From assembly GCF_900015215.1 (NCBI RefSeq), contig NZ_LN555523.1:1492381-1556380 (forward strand): a stretch of 64,000 nt of DNA, written 5' to 3'. The DNA is from Romboutsia ilealis (lineage in GTDB: Bacteria > Bacillota > Clostridia > Peptostreptococcales > Peptostreptococcaceae). Positions 7,388 to 16,160 of the stretch are shown here, one piece after another. A program made the translations under genes and the position numbers. Each line of letters begins with the position of its first letter. Within the stretch, counting starts at the first letter, position 1. The notes beneath the pieces are model-generated. The model was not told where the DNA came from and did not search any database. It worked only from the letters and a program-made list of their open reading frames with translations.

Positions 7388-8410
7388 TTAATTAAAATTT
7401 ACATTTGAACTTCTTATATTAACAAAGTATTCTGTAGGATTATTTATAAGCGCTTCATTTATCAATCCTTTAAAGCTTCTTTCACTAAATGTATATTCAT
7501 TATCATTAAAGTTAAAATATTTTTCTAAAGAAGTACCTAAATATTTATTTACACTATAATCATCAAAAGATATACTATTTGAAGTTTTTATGTCAAAATT
7601 AAATTTATAATCTAATATAGGTAAATTTAAATCTACTGTTTCATTTGAAGTAATATCTAAATTTTTAGCTATTGGTAAGTTTGTATCTATATCAACGCTA
7701 TCTTGTGCAAATATTTTAACATTTTCTGGAACTTTAGATTCATCTTTTGCAAAAGTTCCTTCATATATATTTACATAATTAGATTCTATACTTAAATTCT
7801 CTATACAATATATCTCGCTAACTTTTAAAGATATATCAGAATTAGACTTTATATTTAAACTTTTTATATTACTATTTTCATTTAATGATATATTTCCATA
7901 TTGTGTCTTAAAATTCAAATTATTAGCACTAACATTATCAATATATAATCCACCATTATTTGTATTAACATTTATATCTACATTATCAGGAATATAAACT
8001 GTTATATCTGAATTATTTGATGTATATAATTCATCTACAAAGTATTTAACTATATCATCTATACTTTTGCCCAAGTCATTATTGTTATTAAGTTCTTCAT
8101 TTACAGTTAATTCTTTAGCTCCTTCTTTAGTTGTTATTGTACTTAAGTTCTTATTTCCGCTTCTTTCAACTATAATATCTTTTCCATCATATTTCTTTAT
8201 TATTACATTACTAGTCTTAGAATTTATATTTAACTTAGCTAAATCTATTTGCCCTTTATATAAAATCTCATGTTGATTTAAATTTTCCTGTACTGATTGA
8301 GCATCATTTATTAATTTTGGCATTACTTCTATTCCCGACCATATACTACCTACAATACCTGTTATAAGAAGAACTACACCGATACCTGTAACTATACGAT
8401 TTTTATTCAT
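7388..8410 (-). CDS. DUF4097-family membrane-anchored beta-repeat protein
   Basis: 340 aa. One N-terminal membrane segment (about 8-28, IVTGIGVVLLITGIVGSIW), then an extracellular repetitive beta-strand domain with alternating polar/hydrophobic residues (NVNTNNGGLYIDNVS, NLNFKTQYGNISL), typical of DUF4097/putative-adhesin proteins. It is the third gene of a PadR-HAAS-DUF4097 operon, a common Firmicute arrangement linked to envelope stress sensing. SD GGAGGAGAA lies inside the frameshifted tail of the preceding gene, so translation is probably coupled. The ligand is unknown. Confidence 0.8.
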   Translation of the reverse strand: MNKNRIVTGIGVVLLITGIVGSIWSGIEVMPKLINDAQSVQENLNQHEILYKGQIDLAKLNINSKTSNVIIKKYDGKDIIVERSGNKNLSTITTKEGAKELTVNEELNNNNDLGKSIDDIVKYFVDELYTSNNSDITVYIPDNVDINVNTNNGGLYIDNVSANNLNFKTQYGNISLNENSNIKSLNIKSNSDISLKVSEIYCIENLSIESNYVNIYEGTFAKDESKVPENVKIFAQDSVDIDTNLPIAKNLDITSNETVDLNLPILDYKFNFDIKTSNSISFDDYSVNKYLGTSLEKYFNFNDNEYTFSERSFKGLINEALINNPTEYFVNIRSSNVNFN

Positions 8411-8539
8411 CTAATTCTCCTCCATCCTTACCTTCCATTATTTCATCACACTTTTCTATTTCTTCCTTCTTTATACTTCCATCTATATATAATTGATTTG
8501 TTTTAATCCATGTTACATATATTTTAAATGCTTTTTTTC
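8403..8539 (-). other. -1 frame extension of HAAS gene with A AAA AAG slip site
   Basis: The HAAS gene ends ...RLEKKHLKYM at 8513, but a run of seven A's (8532-8538 complement) forms the heptamer A AAA AAG in the correct phase. A -1 slip there continues for 42 codons (AFKIYVTWIKTNQLYIDGSI onwards) to a TAA at 8403-8405 that overlaps the ATG of the DUF4097 gene. The extension has ordinary composition and fills the otherwise empty gap. It may be programmed frameshifting, transcript slippage, a true frameshift mutation or a sequencing error in the A-run. No strong downstream pseudoknot or upstream SD-like stimulator was seen. Confidence 0.5.
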
Positions 8540-9115
8540 TAATCTTACAACTGCAATAAATAATTGCCATATTAGTATTTCAAGTCCTATATAAGCTATA
8601 AATAAAAATATTATTAACATTTTAACTTCCTGCATTACCTTCATTAAACTAATTGCAAAAGGAGTTCCTATAACTAATGCAATTAACGAGCCTATAAGAC
8701 TTATTCCCACTCCAATAGTTGAACATAATATAAAAAATGCAAATGGTAATAGTATTATCGTAAGTAGTACTTGTAAAATCTCTATTTTCTTTCTTGATTT
8801 TGCATGTTCTTTATCATCTAAATTTACTTTAAATTTATTTAATCCTGATTTAAATTTACCTTTTGCTTCTATAAAAAAGTTTTCTACTTTCCCTTTAACC
8901 TTATTTTCACTTTTTATATTACTTTCGGCTAATAGTTCATTTGCAATTTCCTTTGGCGAACCTAGAGATTGAATTATCTCCATCTCACTTTTACCTTCTA
9001 TTATTCCATCTACGAAGTATTCTTCATAGTCTCTTAATATATCCATAACTTCATCTTCAGAAAAACCTTTCTTAAGATAGTCTCTTAAAATTTCTAAAAA
9101 GTCTTCTTTCTTCAA
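8513..9115 (-). CDS. HAAS/DUF1700-domain membrane protein
   Basis: 200 aa in frame. The N-terminal HAAS region (FLEILRDYLKKGFSEDEVMD, then DYEEYFVDGIIEGKSEMEII and SLGSPKEIANEL) is the DUF1700 signature. Residues about 112-190 hold two or three membrane segments. HAAS proteins act between PadR-type regulators and membrane effectors; the mechanism is not settled. It lies 12 nt downstream of padR. The C-terminus ends abruptly at an A7 homopolymer, and a -1 frame gives a 237-residue form (8403-8539), so the annotated end may be wrong. Confidence 0.82.
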   Translation of the reverse strand: MKKEDFLEILRDYLKKGFSEDEVMDILRDYEEYFVDGIIEGKSEMEIIQSLGSPKEIANELLAESNIKSENKVKGKVENFFIEAKGKFKSGLNKFKVNLDDKEHAKSRKKIEILQVLLTIILLPFAFFILCSTIGVGISLIGSLIALVIGTPFAISLMKVMQEVKMLIIFLFIAYIGLEILIWQLFIAVVRLEKKHLKYM

Positions 9116-9127
9116 TTTAGCTCCTCC

Positions 9128-9436
9128 TTAATCATTTAAAAATGTATTAACTGCATATACAAATTCATACCATTCACTTTTTAATCTATTTAAGTTTTCA
9201 ATTCCTTCAGGTGTTATTTTATAGTATTTTCTCGCTGGTCCTTCGTTTGATTCTAATATATAAGTTTCAAAATATCCTTCTTTCGTAAGCCTTCTTAGTA
9301 TTGGGTATATCGTTCCCTCATTTACTTCAATAACTTTTGATATATTTTGAACTATTTCATATCCATACATATCTTTTTTAGATATTAAAGTAAGGACACA
9401 AATTTCAAGAACGCCTTTTCTAAATTGAGTATTCAT
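9128..9436 (-). CDS. PadR-family transcriptional regulator
   Basis: 102 aa, PadR winged helix: FRKGVLEICVLTLISKKDMY then GYEIVQNI, NEGTIYPILRRLTKEGYF and the wing PARKYYKITPEG. It lacks the long C-terminal helix bundle, so it is a subfamily-2 PadR. It is the first gene of the PadR-HAAS-DUF4097 operon. Two 22-bp direct repeats flank its -10 element (9475-9537), indicating autoregulation. SD AGGAGT lies before ATG. Confidence 0.92.
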   Translation of the reverse strand: MNTQFRKGVLEICVLTLISKKDMYGYEIVQNISKVIEVNEGTIYPILRRLTKEGYFETYILESNEGPARKYYKITPEGIENLNRLKSEWYEFVYAVNTFLND

Positions 9437-9474
9437 TAATTACTCCTTTCTTATGTATTTCTTTTTAATTACCT

Positions 9475-9537
9475 AGTACTGTGTACTACACACTACTTGT
9501 TTATTATAATAACACAGTACTGTGCGTTACACAATAC
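9475..9537. promoter_or_regulatory. padR promoter with two direct-repeat operators
   Basis: AGTACTGTG-N3-TACACA-N2-AC occurs at 9475-9496 and again at 9516-9537, 41 bp apart and in the same orientation. Only five of 22 bases differ. A minus-strand TATAAT (9503-9508) lies between them. Each site contains the palindrome AGTACT. Autoregulation by PadR is inferred. Confidence 0.72.
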
Positions 9538-9824
9538 CTTTTTATGTACAGTTTTTGGTAATGATAGTAAAATCAATATTATTATATTTATTATTATTGC
9601 TATATTTTGAATGAATATTGAAAATGATATAATAAACTTCACAATCGCTATATATTATAAAGTAAAAAAAAGATAGATAACCTAAATTGTATAATCAAAT
9701 TAGACAAATATATATATACTAAAAAAGACACTTATGATACACTTAGTTAATCGACTAAAACCAACAAAATAAATATCAAAAATGTCTTTTAATCATATTA
9801 ACATAAATCTGCTAACAAATCTAA

Positions 9825-9983
9825 AATCAAATTACTATTTATGGTGTAAAATCAAGAGCTTACACTCACAGAATGAAAATTGGAAAAGATGAAAAAATAT
9901 CGACAAAAACATTATACAAATTAACACCAAATGATGTTATAAAAGAAGCAACTAGATTTAAAATATTACTTCCAGTTGCTTAG
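9825..9983 (+). pseudogene. 3' fragment of an unrecognised gene
   Basis: The only coherent frame in the 690-nt gap between padR and the ferritin-like gene. It opens after a stop at 9822 and reads about 52 codons to TAG at 9981-9983, including YGVKSRAYTHRMKIGKDEKI and LTPNDVIKEATRFKILLPVA. It is basic and well composed, unlike random AT-rich sequence. There is no SD or start codon. An 8-bp inverted repeat (AAAAGACA 9723-9730 / TGTCTTTT 9783-9790) lies upstream and a solo MITE end 54 nt downstream. I do not recognise the family. Confidence 0.4.
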
Positions 9984-10036
9984 TGATTCATAAGTAGTTT
10001 GTCTGATTTAAATTGACAATTCATAATTGAAAAAAT

Positions 10037-10056
10037 TAACTAGCACAACGAGTTAA
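10037..10056. repeat. solo end of MITE-like element
   Basis: TTAACTAGCACAACGAGTTA (+A) matches the right terminal repeat of the 129-bp elements. No left end or interior is found within 200 bp. Confidence 0.75.
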
Positions 10057-10125
10057 GTTAAATTAACTTTATTTGTAAAATATTTTTGGTTGCACAATAG
10101 ATTAATACAGTTGATTATGATTTAT

Positions 10126-10632
10126 TTAGCAAAATTTTTTTATAGCAGATTCAAAATACTTTATATGAATCTGTTCATCTAATATAATTCTTTTTAAATT
10201 TTCTCTTATATACTTATCATCAATCATGCATATATGATTTTCATAATTATATATAGCTTGATATTCTGATTTTAAATCAGCATTTAACTGATTACATATA
10301 TTATCTCCATAGTATACAAAATTACCATTCCAATATTGACATGATGTACTAAAAGAACCTCGATAAATCGGTTTTCCACCCAAAAGAGTTATAAGTTGAC
10401 CTAATATATCTAAATGATGCATTTCTACAATAGATATATTTCTCCACATGTTTGATAAGTACTCAATACTTTTTACCGATTTTAAAGAGTGATACATATA
10501 TTGAGATACAGCACTAAACTCACTAATAAAACCTGCATAATCATCCATTAAAATTTCTGCGTAATATTGATTTTTATTTTCAACTCTTATTTCAGGATAA
10601 GGTTCATTGGCATGATATAGATAGTTAATCAT
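10126..10632 (-). CDS. ferritin-like di-iron protein
   Basis: 168 aa, a four-helix ferritin-like fold. Plausible di-iron ligands are in the right order: E38 (FISEFSAVSQYMYHS), E70-x2-H73 (SIVEMHHLDILGQL), E123 (LKSEYQAIYNYE) and E153-x2-H156 (LDEQIHIKYFE). This resembles the small rubrerythrin/bacterioferritin-like proteins of clostridia, which act in iron storage or peroxide reduction. There is no rubredoxin-type CxxC domain. SD AGGAGGTATAT precedes ATG. It is monocistronic. The catalytic role is inferred. Confidence 0.75.
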   Translation of the reverse strand: MINYLYHANEPYPEIRVENKNQYYAEILMDDYAGFISEFSAVSQYMYHSLKSVKSIEYLSNMWRNISIVEMHHLDILGQLITLLGGKPIYRGSFSTSCQYWNGNFVYYGDNICNQLNADLKSEYQAIYNYENHICMIDDKYIRENLKRIILDEQIHIKYFESAIKKFC

Positions 10633-10882
10633 ATATACCTCCTATATAAATTTAGGTTTATTAATATTATAGAAAAGAGCTAATTAAGTGTTACATTAAT
10701 TTATATAAACTAGAATAAATAGTTATCGTTTATAATTCGATTAATAGATAGTACACACTTTTTAGCATTTAAATTTAAAATTTATATTCTCATTGCTTAG
10801 TTTTATTTAATTATTTCATTGTTATAATAATAAATTTAACAACTTTCATTTTAAAATTAAAATCATATTTAGCCATAAAAAG

Positions 10883-10920
10883 CACCCTAATCATTAGATT
10901 TTAGTCCAACAATTAGGGTG
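10883..10920 (-). terminator. distal terminator downstream of 5'-nucleotidase
   Basis: CACCCTAAT (10883-10891) pairs with ATTAGGGTG (10912-10920). On the minus strand the stem is followed by CTTTTT. Together with the repeat at 11000 it fills the 10633-11145 gap, which has no credible gene. Confidence 0.65.
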
Positions 10921-10999
10921 TAATACAATATCCCCCTACTTTGTCGTTATTAAAATTATTACTAATATCAACACTAAGTTAAAACATAACCAAATAAAA

Positions 11000-11092
11000 A
11001 ATTCACTACGCTCAAGCAACATATCGGCGAAACACTTCATGTGCCAATAATATATCCTTGCTACCGCTACAGATACATCCATTGCTCAAAAA
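11000..11092. repeat. dispersed intergenic repeat, two-block form
   Basis: Block A (ATTCACTACGCTCAAGCAAC then ATCGGCGAAACACTTCA) and block B (CCAATAATATATCCTTGCTACC then ACATCCATTGCT). Block B matches 18427-18474 closely. It lies just 3' of the leftward 5'-nucleotidase gene. Confidence 0.75.
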
Positions 11093-11145
11093 TATTTATA
11101 AAATCAATATTGTATTAAAACATACCCAAAATTAACTATAAGTAT

Positions 11146-12657
11146 TTAATCTATAAAATAATTGTAATTATCATCTACAATAATTTTTTTATGCTTTTGA
11201 ATATAATCAAGTATTATCTCACTCATATCTAAATTAATTTCCTTAACAACCCTACATCCTTCATAAGCTGGATATATAGACGTATTACTAGCTCTATAAT
11301 TGTTTAAAACTATAGTATAAGTATCATCCATAGAAATATCCTTACCATCCTTTTTCATATAAACAACTCTATCATAAAAATCTCTTGATAAATCTATCTT
11401 ATATTCTAATCCTCCATAAGTGTCATAGTTATAGTGTTGAACTTTAGGCACTAAAAAATCTTTATTTATACCTATTTTTTTATCTTCAATAACAAAATAA
11501 GTTGCACTCTTTTCTATAGCTTCTTTTAACTGTTTACCTGTAACCTCTAATACTTTTAAAGTATTTGGATATGGATAATTTATTAAAACATCTCTAACTG
11601 ATATTTTTTTACTAAATCCTATAGCACTATCAAACACTGATAAAGCAGAAAAATCAGCACCAGAGACATCTAACTGAACTTGATGTAGGAAATTTATAAA
11701 TGGATGACCTTTTAATCTTGCTAAGAATATATCATCAACTCTCATATCCTTATCGAATTCACCGATAATTTTATCTAAGTAAACATCTAAATCTTTTTGT
11801 GTTTGAGTAAATATACTTTCTAATTTTTTATCTATCTCATTATTTAACTTACTAACATCTATCAACTCATAAGATATGTCCTTACTTTCTGTATCAATGA
11901 CTATTTTAGTAAAACTTTGACCATTGTGCATCGGCTGAGAACAAATTACATCTTTTATCTTAGTTATAAATGAACGATGTTGATGACCACTTAATATCAT
12001 ATTTATTGAGTCAAAATTTTCTAAAAGTTCACTTCCTTGGTTTTCTTTCGTAAGAGCTTCTGTTGGAGTCATATGTTCATCTAAACTTTTTTCAAATCCA
12101 CCATGATAACAAACTATTATAAAATCACATTTATCTTTTAACTCTTTTTCATATTTAGCATATTGTTTAACTATATCTAAAAACTCCAGATTTTTTATAT
12201 TCACTTCTTGTTCCCAATTTGGTATATAAACCGTTGTAAATCCTATACATCCTATTTTAAAACCATTAAAGTCAAATACTTCATATGGCTTAGTATTAAA
12301 TGGCAATCCTTTTATATTAGCATTTATTACTTTATCAGAAACTTTATCATATGCATTTGTTAAATATTCAAGTCCATAATTAAATTCATGATTGCCAAGT
12401 ACATAAACATTATAGTTTATAAATTCTAATCCTTTTATTATAGGATTTTCTTCTATCGCTTGTTTAGATAAAAAATGCGTAAGTGCTGAACCTTGAACTA
12501 AATCACCACAGTCAATTTTTAAAGATGCATCATATTTTTTTTCATCATTTAGTATATAACTAGCAATTTTTAAAAAGCCTAGTGGTTGATCATTTACATA
12601 ATTTGTAGGATAAATATACCCATGTAAGTCACTAGTTTGATATATAACAATTTTCAT
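11146..12657 (-). CDS. 5'-nucleotidase / 2',3'-cyclic phosphodiesterase family, cytosolic
   Basis: 503 aa. N-terminal metallophosphatase domain with all motif blocks: TSDLHGY (7-13), DCGDLVQGS, GNHEFNYG, CYHGGFE and SGHQHRS. The C-terminal 5'-nucleotidase domain (about 310-500) carries FSALSVFDSAIGF and DTYTIVLNNYRAS. The family (UshA/YfkN/CpdB type) dephosphorylates nucleotides or opens 2',3'-cyclic nucleotides. Unlike most relatives it has no signal peptide, so it should act in the cytosol. SD AAAGGAG precedes ATG. It follows the ABC importer operon on the same strand, separated by a terminator, suggesting that it processes an imported phosphorylated compound. Confidence 0.85.
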   Translation of the reverse strand: MKIVIYQTSDLHGYIYPTNYVNDQPLGFLKIASYILNDEKKYDASLKIDCGDLVQGSALTHFLSKQAIEENPIIKGLEFINYNVYVLGNHEFNYGLEYLTNAYDKVSDKVINANIKGLPFNTKPYEVFDFNGFKIGCIGFTTVYIPNWEQEVNIKNLEFLDIVKQYAKYEKELKDKCDFIIVCYHGGFEKSLDEHMTPTEALTKENQGSELLENFDSINMILSGHQHRSFITKIKDVICSQPMHNGQSFTKIVIDTESKDISYELIDVSKLNNEIDKKLESIFTQTQKDLDVYLDKIIGEFDKDMRVDDIFLARLKGHPFINFLHQVQLDVSGADFSALSVFDSAIGFSKKISVRDVLINYPYPNTLKVLEVTGKQLKEAIEKSATYFVIEDKKIGINKDFLVPKVQHYNYDTYGGLEYKIDLSRDFYDRVVYMKKDGKDISMDDTYTIVLNNYRASNTSIYPAYEGCRVVKEINLDMSEIILDYIQKHKKIIVDDNYNYFID

Positions 12658-12736
12658 AACTTTACTCCTTTTATCAAAGTTTGATATTTTAATTATAATT
12701 TATACAAAACAGATAATTTATAATCTATAATATAAA

Positions 12737-12769
12737 AACAGGGCGTTATCCTGTTTTAAGAAACGCCCT
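12737..12769 (-). terminator. terminator after solute-binding protein gene
   Basis: GGGCGTT (12741-12747) / AACGCCC (12762-12768). On the minus strand it is followed by TGTTTTTA. It separates the importer operon from the 5'-nucleotidase gene, though read-through is possible. Confidence 0.85.
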
Positions 12770-12777
12770 AACTATTT

Positions 12778-14040
12778 TTATTCCCAAATAGACATTAAAG
12801 TAGATTTAAATGATTCTAATTTTGATTTAACATCTGGATTTTTCTCTGCTAATATTGATTCTAATACTGTATTTGATTCTCTAAATGCACTATCCATACC
12901 TTTTACAAGAGGATTTGTAAATAAGTTTTTAGTTGCATCTGATATAATTGGAGCTATTAAACTTCCTGAATTTTTATATTCATCAGAATTTATAGCACTT
13001 TCTCTAACAGGTATATATCCAGTATCTTTAGCCCAAGTTATTTGATTTTCTTTTGTTGTTAAGAACTTTAAGAATTCATATGCAGCAGTTTTTTGTTCAG
13101 CTGTAGCACTATTAAATACAAATAAATCTGTACCTTGTTGCATCACTTCTTTAGCTGGATATGGAGCAACACCTATTTCAAACTTATTATTAACACCTTG
13201 TTTTACAAAAGTTTCACTTGCATTAGATCCTACAAGCATAGCTATTGTTTCATTTCCAAAAGGAGATGATAAGTATTTGTCTGTTCCTGCTATTCTAAAG
13301 TATCCGTTCTTTATACCATCTAAATAATAGTTAACTGCTTTTGTTGATGCCTCATTAGTTGGATCTAATTTTGAATCAAATACTACACCTTCATTTTTTA
13401 AGTATGTTGTGTAATAGTTACTTAATGAATCAAATCCCCCAGCAACTATATTTTCTTTATCCTTAATTTCTTTTGCAACTTTTGCAAATTCTTCATATGT
13501 TTTTGGAACTGTTAAATTTAATTTATCAAATAAAGTTTTGTTGTACCATAAAACTTCAGTAGACTTATTAAATGGTATTCCATATATTTTTCCATCTAAA
13601 GTTGATGCTTCTCTAAATCCTTTTACTATATCATCATAATTATCAAATTTTAAAGTTTCATGTTCTATATAAGGTTTTAAATCAAGAACTAAATTTTCAT
13701 CTATAGCATTTAAAAGCCAGTCTGGATAAGCTTGTGTCATAGTTGGTAAATCCTTTGGACTTGCTGTTGTTGCTGTTATCTTTTGTTGTAAATCAGGGTA
13801 GCTTGATTGATTTTGAAGCGTAACTGTTATATTAGGATTTTCTTTTTGAAACTTATCAACTAATCCTTGTAATGATTTTTCTTGATCACCACTCATTGCG
13901 TGCCAAAAAGTTATTTCCACAGGATTTTTTATTTCAGTCACTATTTCTTCATTAGTTGGTGTATCCGATTGTTTTTTTCCTGAACATCCTACCATTAAAC
14001 TTAGAGATATAGCTAATGGTAATATTTTTTTAAACTTCAT
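12778..14040 (-). CDS. ABC transporter solute-binding lipoprotein, family 1
   Basis: 420 aa. Lipoprotein signal with LMVGC lipobox at about 15-19. The mature domain shows family-1 (UgpB/MalE type) features: EITFWHAMSGDQEKSLQGLV, LPTMTQAYPDWLL and GIPFNKSTEVLWYNK. FWHAM is typical of glycerol-3-phosphate and related binding proteins. It is the last gene of the ABC operon, 14 nt after the MBL-fold gene, with SD GGGAGG. It captures the substrate outside the membrane for the two permeases encoded upstream. The substrate may be a phosphorylated glycerol or nucleoside compound; this is not provable from sequence. Confidence 0.88.
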   Translation of the reverse strand: MKFKKILPLAISLSLMVGCSGKKQSDTPTNEEIVTEIKNPVEITFWHAMSGDQEKSLQGLVDKFQKENPNITVTLQNQSSYPDLQQKITATTASPKDLPTMTQAYPDWLLNAIDENLVLDLKPYIEHETLKFDNYDDIVKGFREASTLDGKIYGIPFNKSTEVLWYNKTLFDKLNLTVPKTYEEFAKVAKEIKDKENIVAGGFDSLSNYYTTYLKNEGVVFDSKLDPTNEASTKAVNYYLDGIKNGYFRIAGTDKYLSSPFGNETIAMLVGSNASETFVKQGVNNKFEIGVAPYPAKEVMQQGTDLFVFNSATAEQKTAAYEFLKFLTTKENQITWAKDTGYIPVRESAINSDEYKNSGSLIAPIISDATKNLFTNPLVKGMDSAFRESNTVLESILAEKNPDVKSKLESFKSTLMSIWE

Positions 14041-14054
14041 TAGGTCGTCCTCCC

Positions 14055-15350
14055 TTAAATTGTTTGATTTTTCTTTGGTAATAATCTTTCACCATGCTCA
14101 TTATAAAGTCTCTCTGGTTTATATGAGTGAATTGGTACTAATAACTTTGGTTTAATTAAATCTATTATTTTTATTAAATCCTTTGGATGAGCATGTCCAC
14201 TACATGATACTGTTATAAATTCTATATTATGCTGTTTAAACCTATTTACAAACGGTTCATAATTTGGATCATAAGACCCTAAAGGTACTGCATTTGAGTG
14301 AATGTATATTCCACCAGTTTTTAATTTGTCAAATTGTTTAAGTGAATTTTGATCTAATTGCCACATATACTCACTTTCATCATTTAACAATTCTTCAAAT
14401 TTAATTTCAAATTTTGGATCTAATCCATAATCTTTATCGTCTAATTTATAATAATATGAATCATAATTAGTAGCTTCTTTTAATACATAAGAATAATACG
14501 CATCTAAAACAACTTTTCTAGAATTTGTTTTTATTATATTTAAAATTCTTTCTATATTAGAAATATAATAGTTAAATGTTATTTGCTTATTAGGGTTATT
14601 ACTTACTATTTCATTAACTCTTTTTATTAAATCTTTTTCATCACATAAATCATTTTCATCAGGTTCATCTTCAAAGTCATTAAAAGAAACTGTAACACCT
14701 TCTATTAATAAAACATCACAGTTTTCACTTTCTTTACAAAACTGAAGTGTAGCTTCTTTTCTATAACCATGCAATCTTATATCACCAGTGTATGAAATTA
14801 CTAAATCGGGTGTTTTAATTAATAATCCACAAGCCCCATAGGCATCATGGTCTACCGGCATTACCTTTACCTTTATTTGACCTATCTCAATTATTTCATT
14901 TTCTTTAACTCCAATTATTTCTCTAGTATTAGAGTCTTTTTTGTTATAAAAAGGGAATAAAAAATCATTATTTATATTTAATGTATTAAGTAATGACTTT
15001 GTACCTTCTAATGTATATAAAGGAATACTTGGATTTAAATAATTAATAATCTTTGAATGATCTAAATGCATATGAGATAAAAATACCGCAGTATGTTTAA
15101 AATTATCTTCACTTGATTTATATCCTTTAAGTTCAATGCCTGGGTCATATATATTATTTAAATAAGGAACTAACTTTTCATCTAATAGTTCTTGTAAATT
15201 AGACGGTTGAAATTTAGCACTTGGATCATATTCACTTCCAAAGTCAAAGAATATATGACTATCTTCATATACAACTTCAATAATAGTTCCTCCAATAGTT
15301 AGTATTCCGTTATGAAAAGTGATTTTTGTTTTTTTATCCTTTAATACCAC
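14055..15350 (-). CDS. metallo-beta-lactamase-fold hydrolase (RNase J/beta-CASP-like)
   Basis: About 431 aa. The zinc motif SHMHLDHS (HxHxDH) lies near 93-98, then MPVDHDAYGA, SYTGDIRLHG, a long insert at the beta-CASP position, and a final VPIHSYKPE histidine. The domain order resembles RNase J-like or phosphodiesterase MBL proteins, but conserved RNA-binding C-terminal parts are absent. Start: a frame begins with TTG at 15359, directly abutting the SD AAAGGAG, so the GTG at 15350, nine bases past the SD, is preferred; either overlaps the permease gene. It sits inside the ABC operon between permease and binding protein, so it probably hydrolyses the imported substrate, perhaps a phosphodiester. 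Confidence 0.78.
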   Translation of the reverse strand: MVLKDKKTKITFHNGILTIGGTIIEVVYEDSHIFFDFGSEYDPSAKFQPSNLQELLDEKLVPYLNNIYDPGIELKGYKSSEDNFKHTAVFLSHMHLDHSKIINYLNPSIPLYTLEGTKSLLNTLNINNDFLFPFYNKKDSNTREIIGVKENEIIEIGQIKVKVMPVDHDAYGACGLLIKTPDLVISYTGDIRLHGYRKEATLQFCKESENCDVLLIEGVTVSFNDFEDEPDENDLCDEKDLIKRVNEIVSNNPNKQITFNYYISNIERILNIIKTNSRKVVLDAYYSYVLKEATNYDSYYYKLDDKDYGLDPKFEIKFEELLNDESEYMWQLDQNSLKQFDKLKTGGIYIHSNAVPLGSYDPNYEPFVNRFKQHNIEFITVSCSGHAHPKDLIKIIDLIKPKLLVPIHSYKPERLYNEHGERLLPKKNQTI

Positions 15351-16152
15351 TGCTTGCAACTCCTTTAATTATTTCTTTTCTAAATATTAAATATATAATT
15401 AATATTGGTACTATAGCTATTGTTGATGCTGCCATTTGTAATTGAACATTTGTACCACTTTCTGTAGCAAATGCACTTAATCCATTACTAAGTAATCTCA
15501 TTTCCTTACTGTTAGTAACAAGTATTGGCCATAAGAAAGAGTTCCATCCACCTATAAAACTTAATATTCCCATTGTAAATAATGATGGTTTTATAAGTGG
15601 AATTAAAATTCTAGTAATAAATTCTAAATCACTACATCCATCTACCTTAGCTGCTTTATAATAAGACATAGGAATACTTGAAATATAACCTCTTAAATAA
15701 AATATATAAAATACACTAGCAAGTGATGGAATAATAAGTGCTATATAAGTATCTAATAATCCTAATTGAGCTATGGTTTGATAGTTAGTAAATACTGTAA
15801 CTTCATACGGTACCATTAGTAATGTAACCAATGCTGCTGATAATATGTTTTTAAATTTAAATTCTAATTTAACTAATGCAAAAGCTGCAAGTACTGATGT
15901 TATTAATGTACCTAGTGTTGATATTCCCGCTACAAAAACTGTGTTGAAGAAGTATCTAACAAAAGGTGCTTGCTTCATTGCTTCTCTAAAGTTTTCCCAT
16001 CTAAAAGACTTTGGAAACAATGTAGGAGGTATACTTGTTGCTTCTTGAAAAGTCATTAAGCTTGATAAAATCATATACAAAAATGGAAATAATGTTATCG
16101 CTGCCATAATGACTATAAATATTTTTCCTAAAATTGAACTAACTTTTCCCAT
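15334..16152 (-). CDS. ABC transporter permease, MalG/UgpE type
   Basis: 272 aa, six predicted membrane segments. The EAA loop has KAAKVDGCSDLEFITRILIPLIKP, the usual ATPase-contact motif of CUT1 sugar and polyol importers. It pairs with the permease gene 8 nt upstream (16161). Its 3' end overlaps the MBL-fold gene, consistent with tight translational coupling. SD TAGGTG precedes ATG. Together with the ATPase at 17042 and the binding protein at 12778 it forms a complete importer. Confidence 0.92.
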   Translation of the reverse strand: MGKVSSILGKIFIVIMAAITLFPFLYMILSSLMTFQEATSIPPTLFPKSFRWENFREAMKQAPFVRYFFNTVFVAGISTLGTLITSVLAAFALVKLEFKFKNILSAALVTLLMVPYEVTVFTNYQTIAQLGLLDTYIALIIPSLASVFYIFYLRGYISSIPMSYYKAAKVDGCSDLEFITRILIPLIKPSLFTMGILSFIGGWNSFLWPILVTNSKEMRLLSNGLSAFATESGTNVQLQMAASTIAIVPILIIYLIFRKEIIKGVASSGIKG

Positions 16153-16160
16153 ATTTTCAC

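Noticed and set aside
9723..9790. Ends of an insertion sequence
   Set aside because: Only an 8-bp AAAAGACA/TGTCTTTT inverted pair and no transposase frame between.
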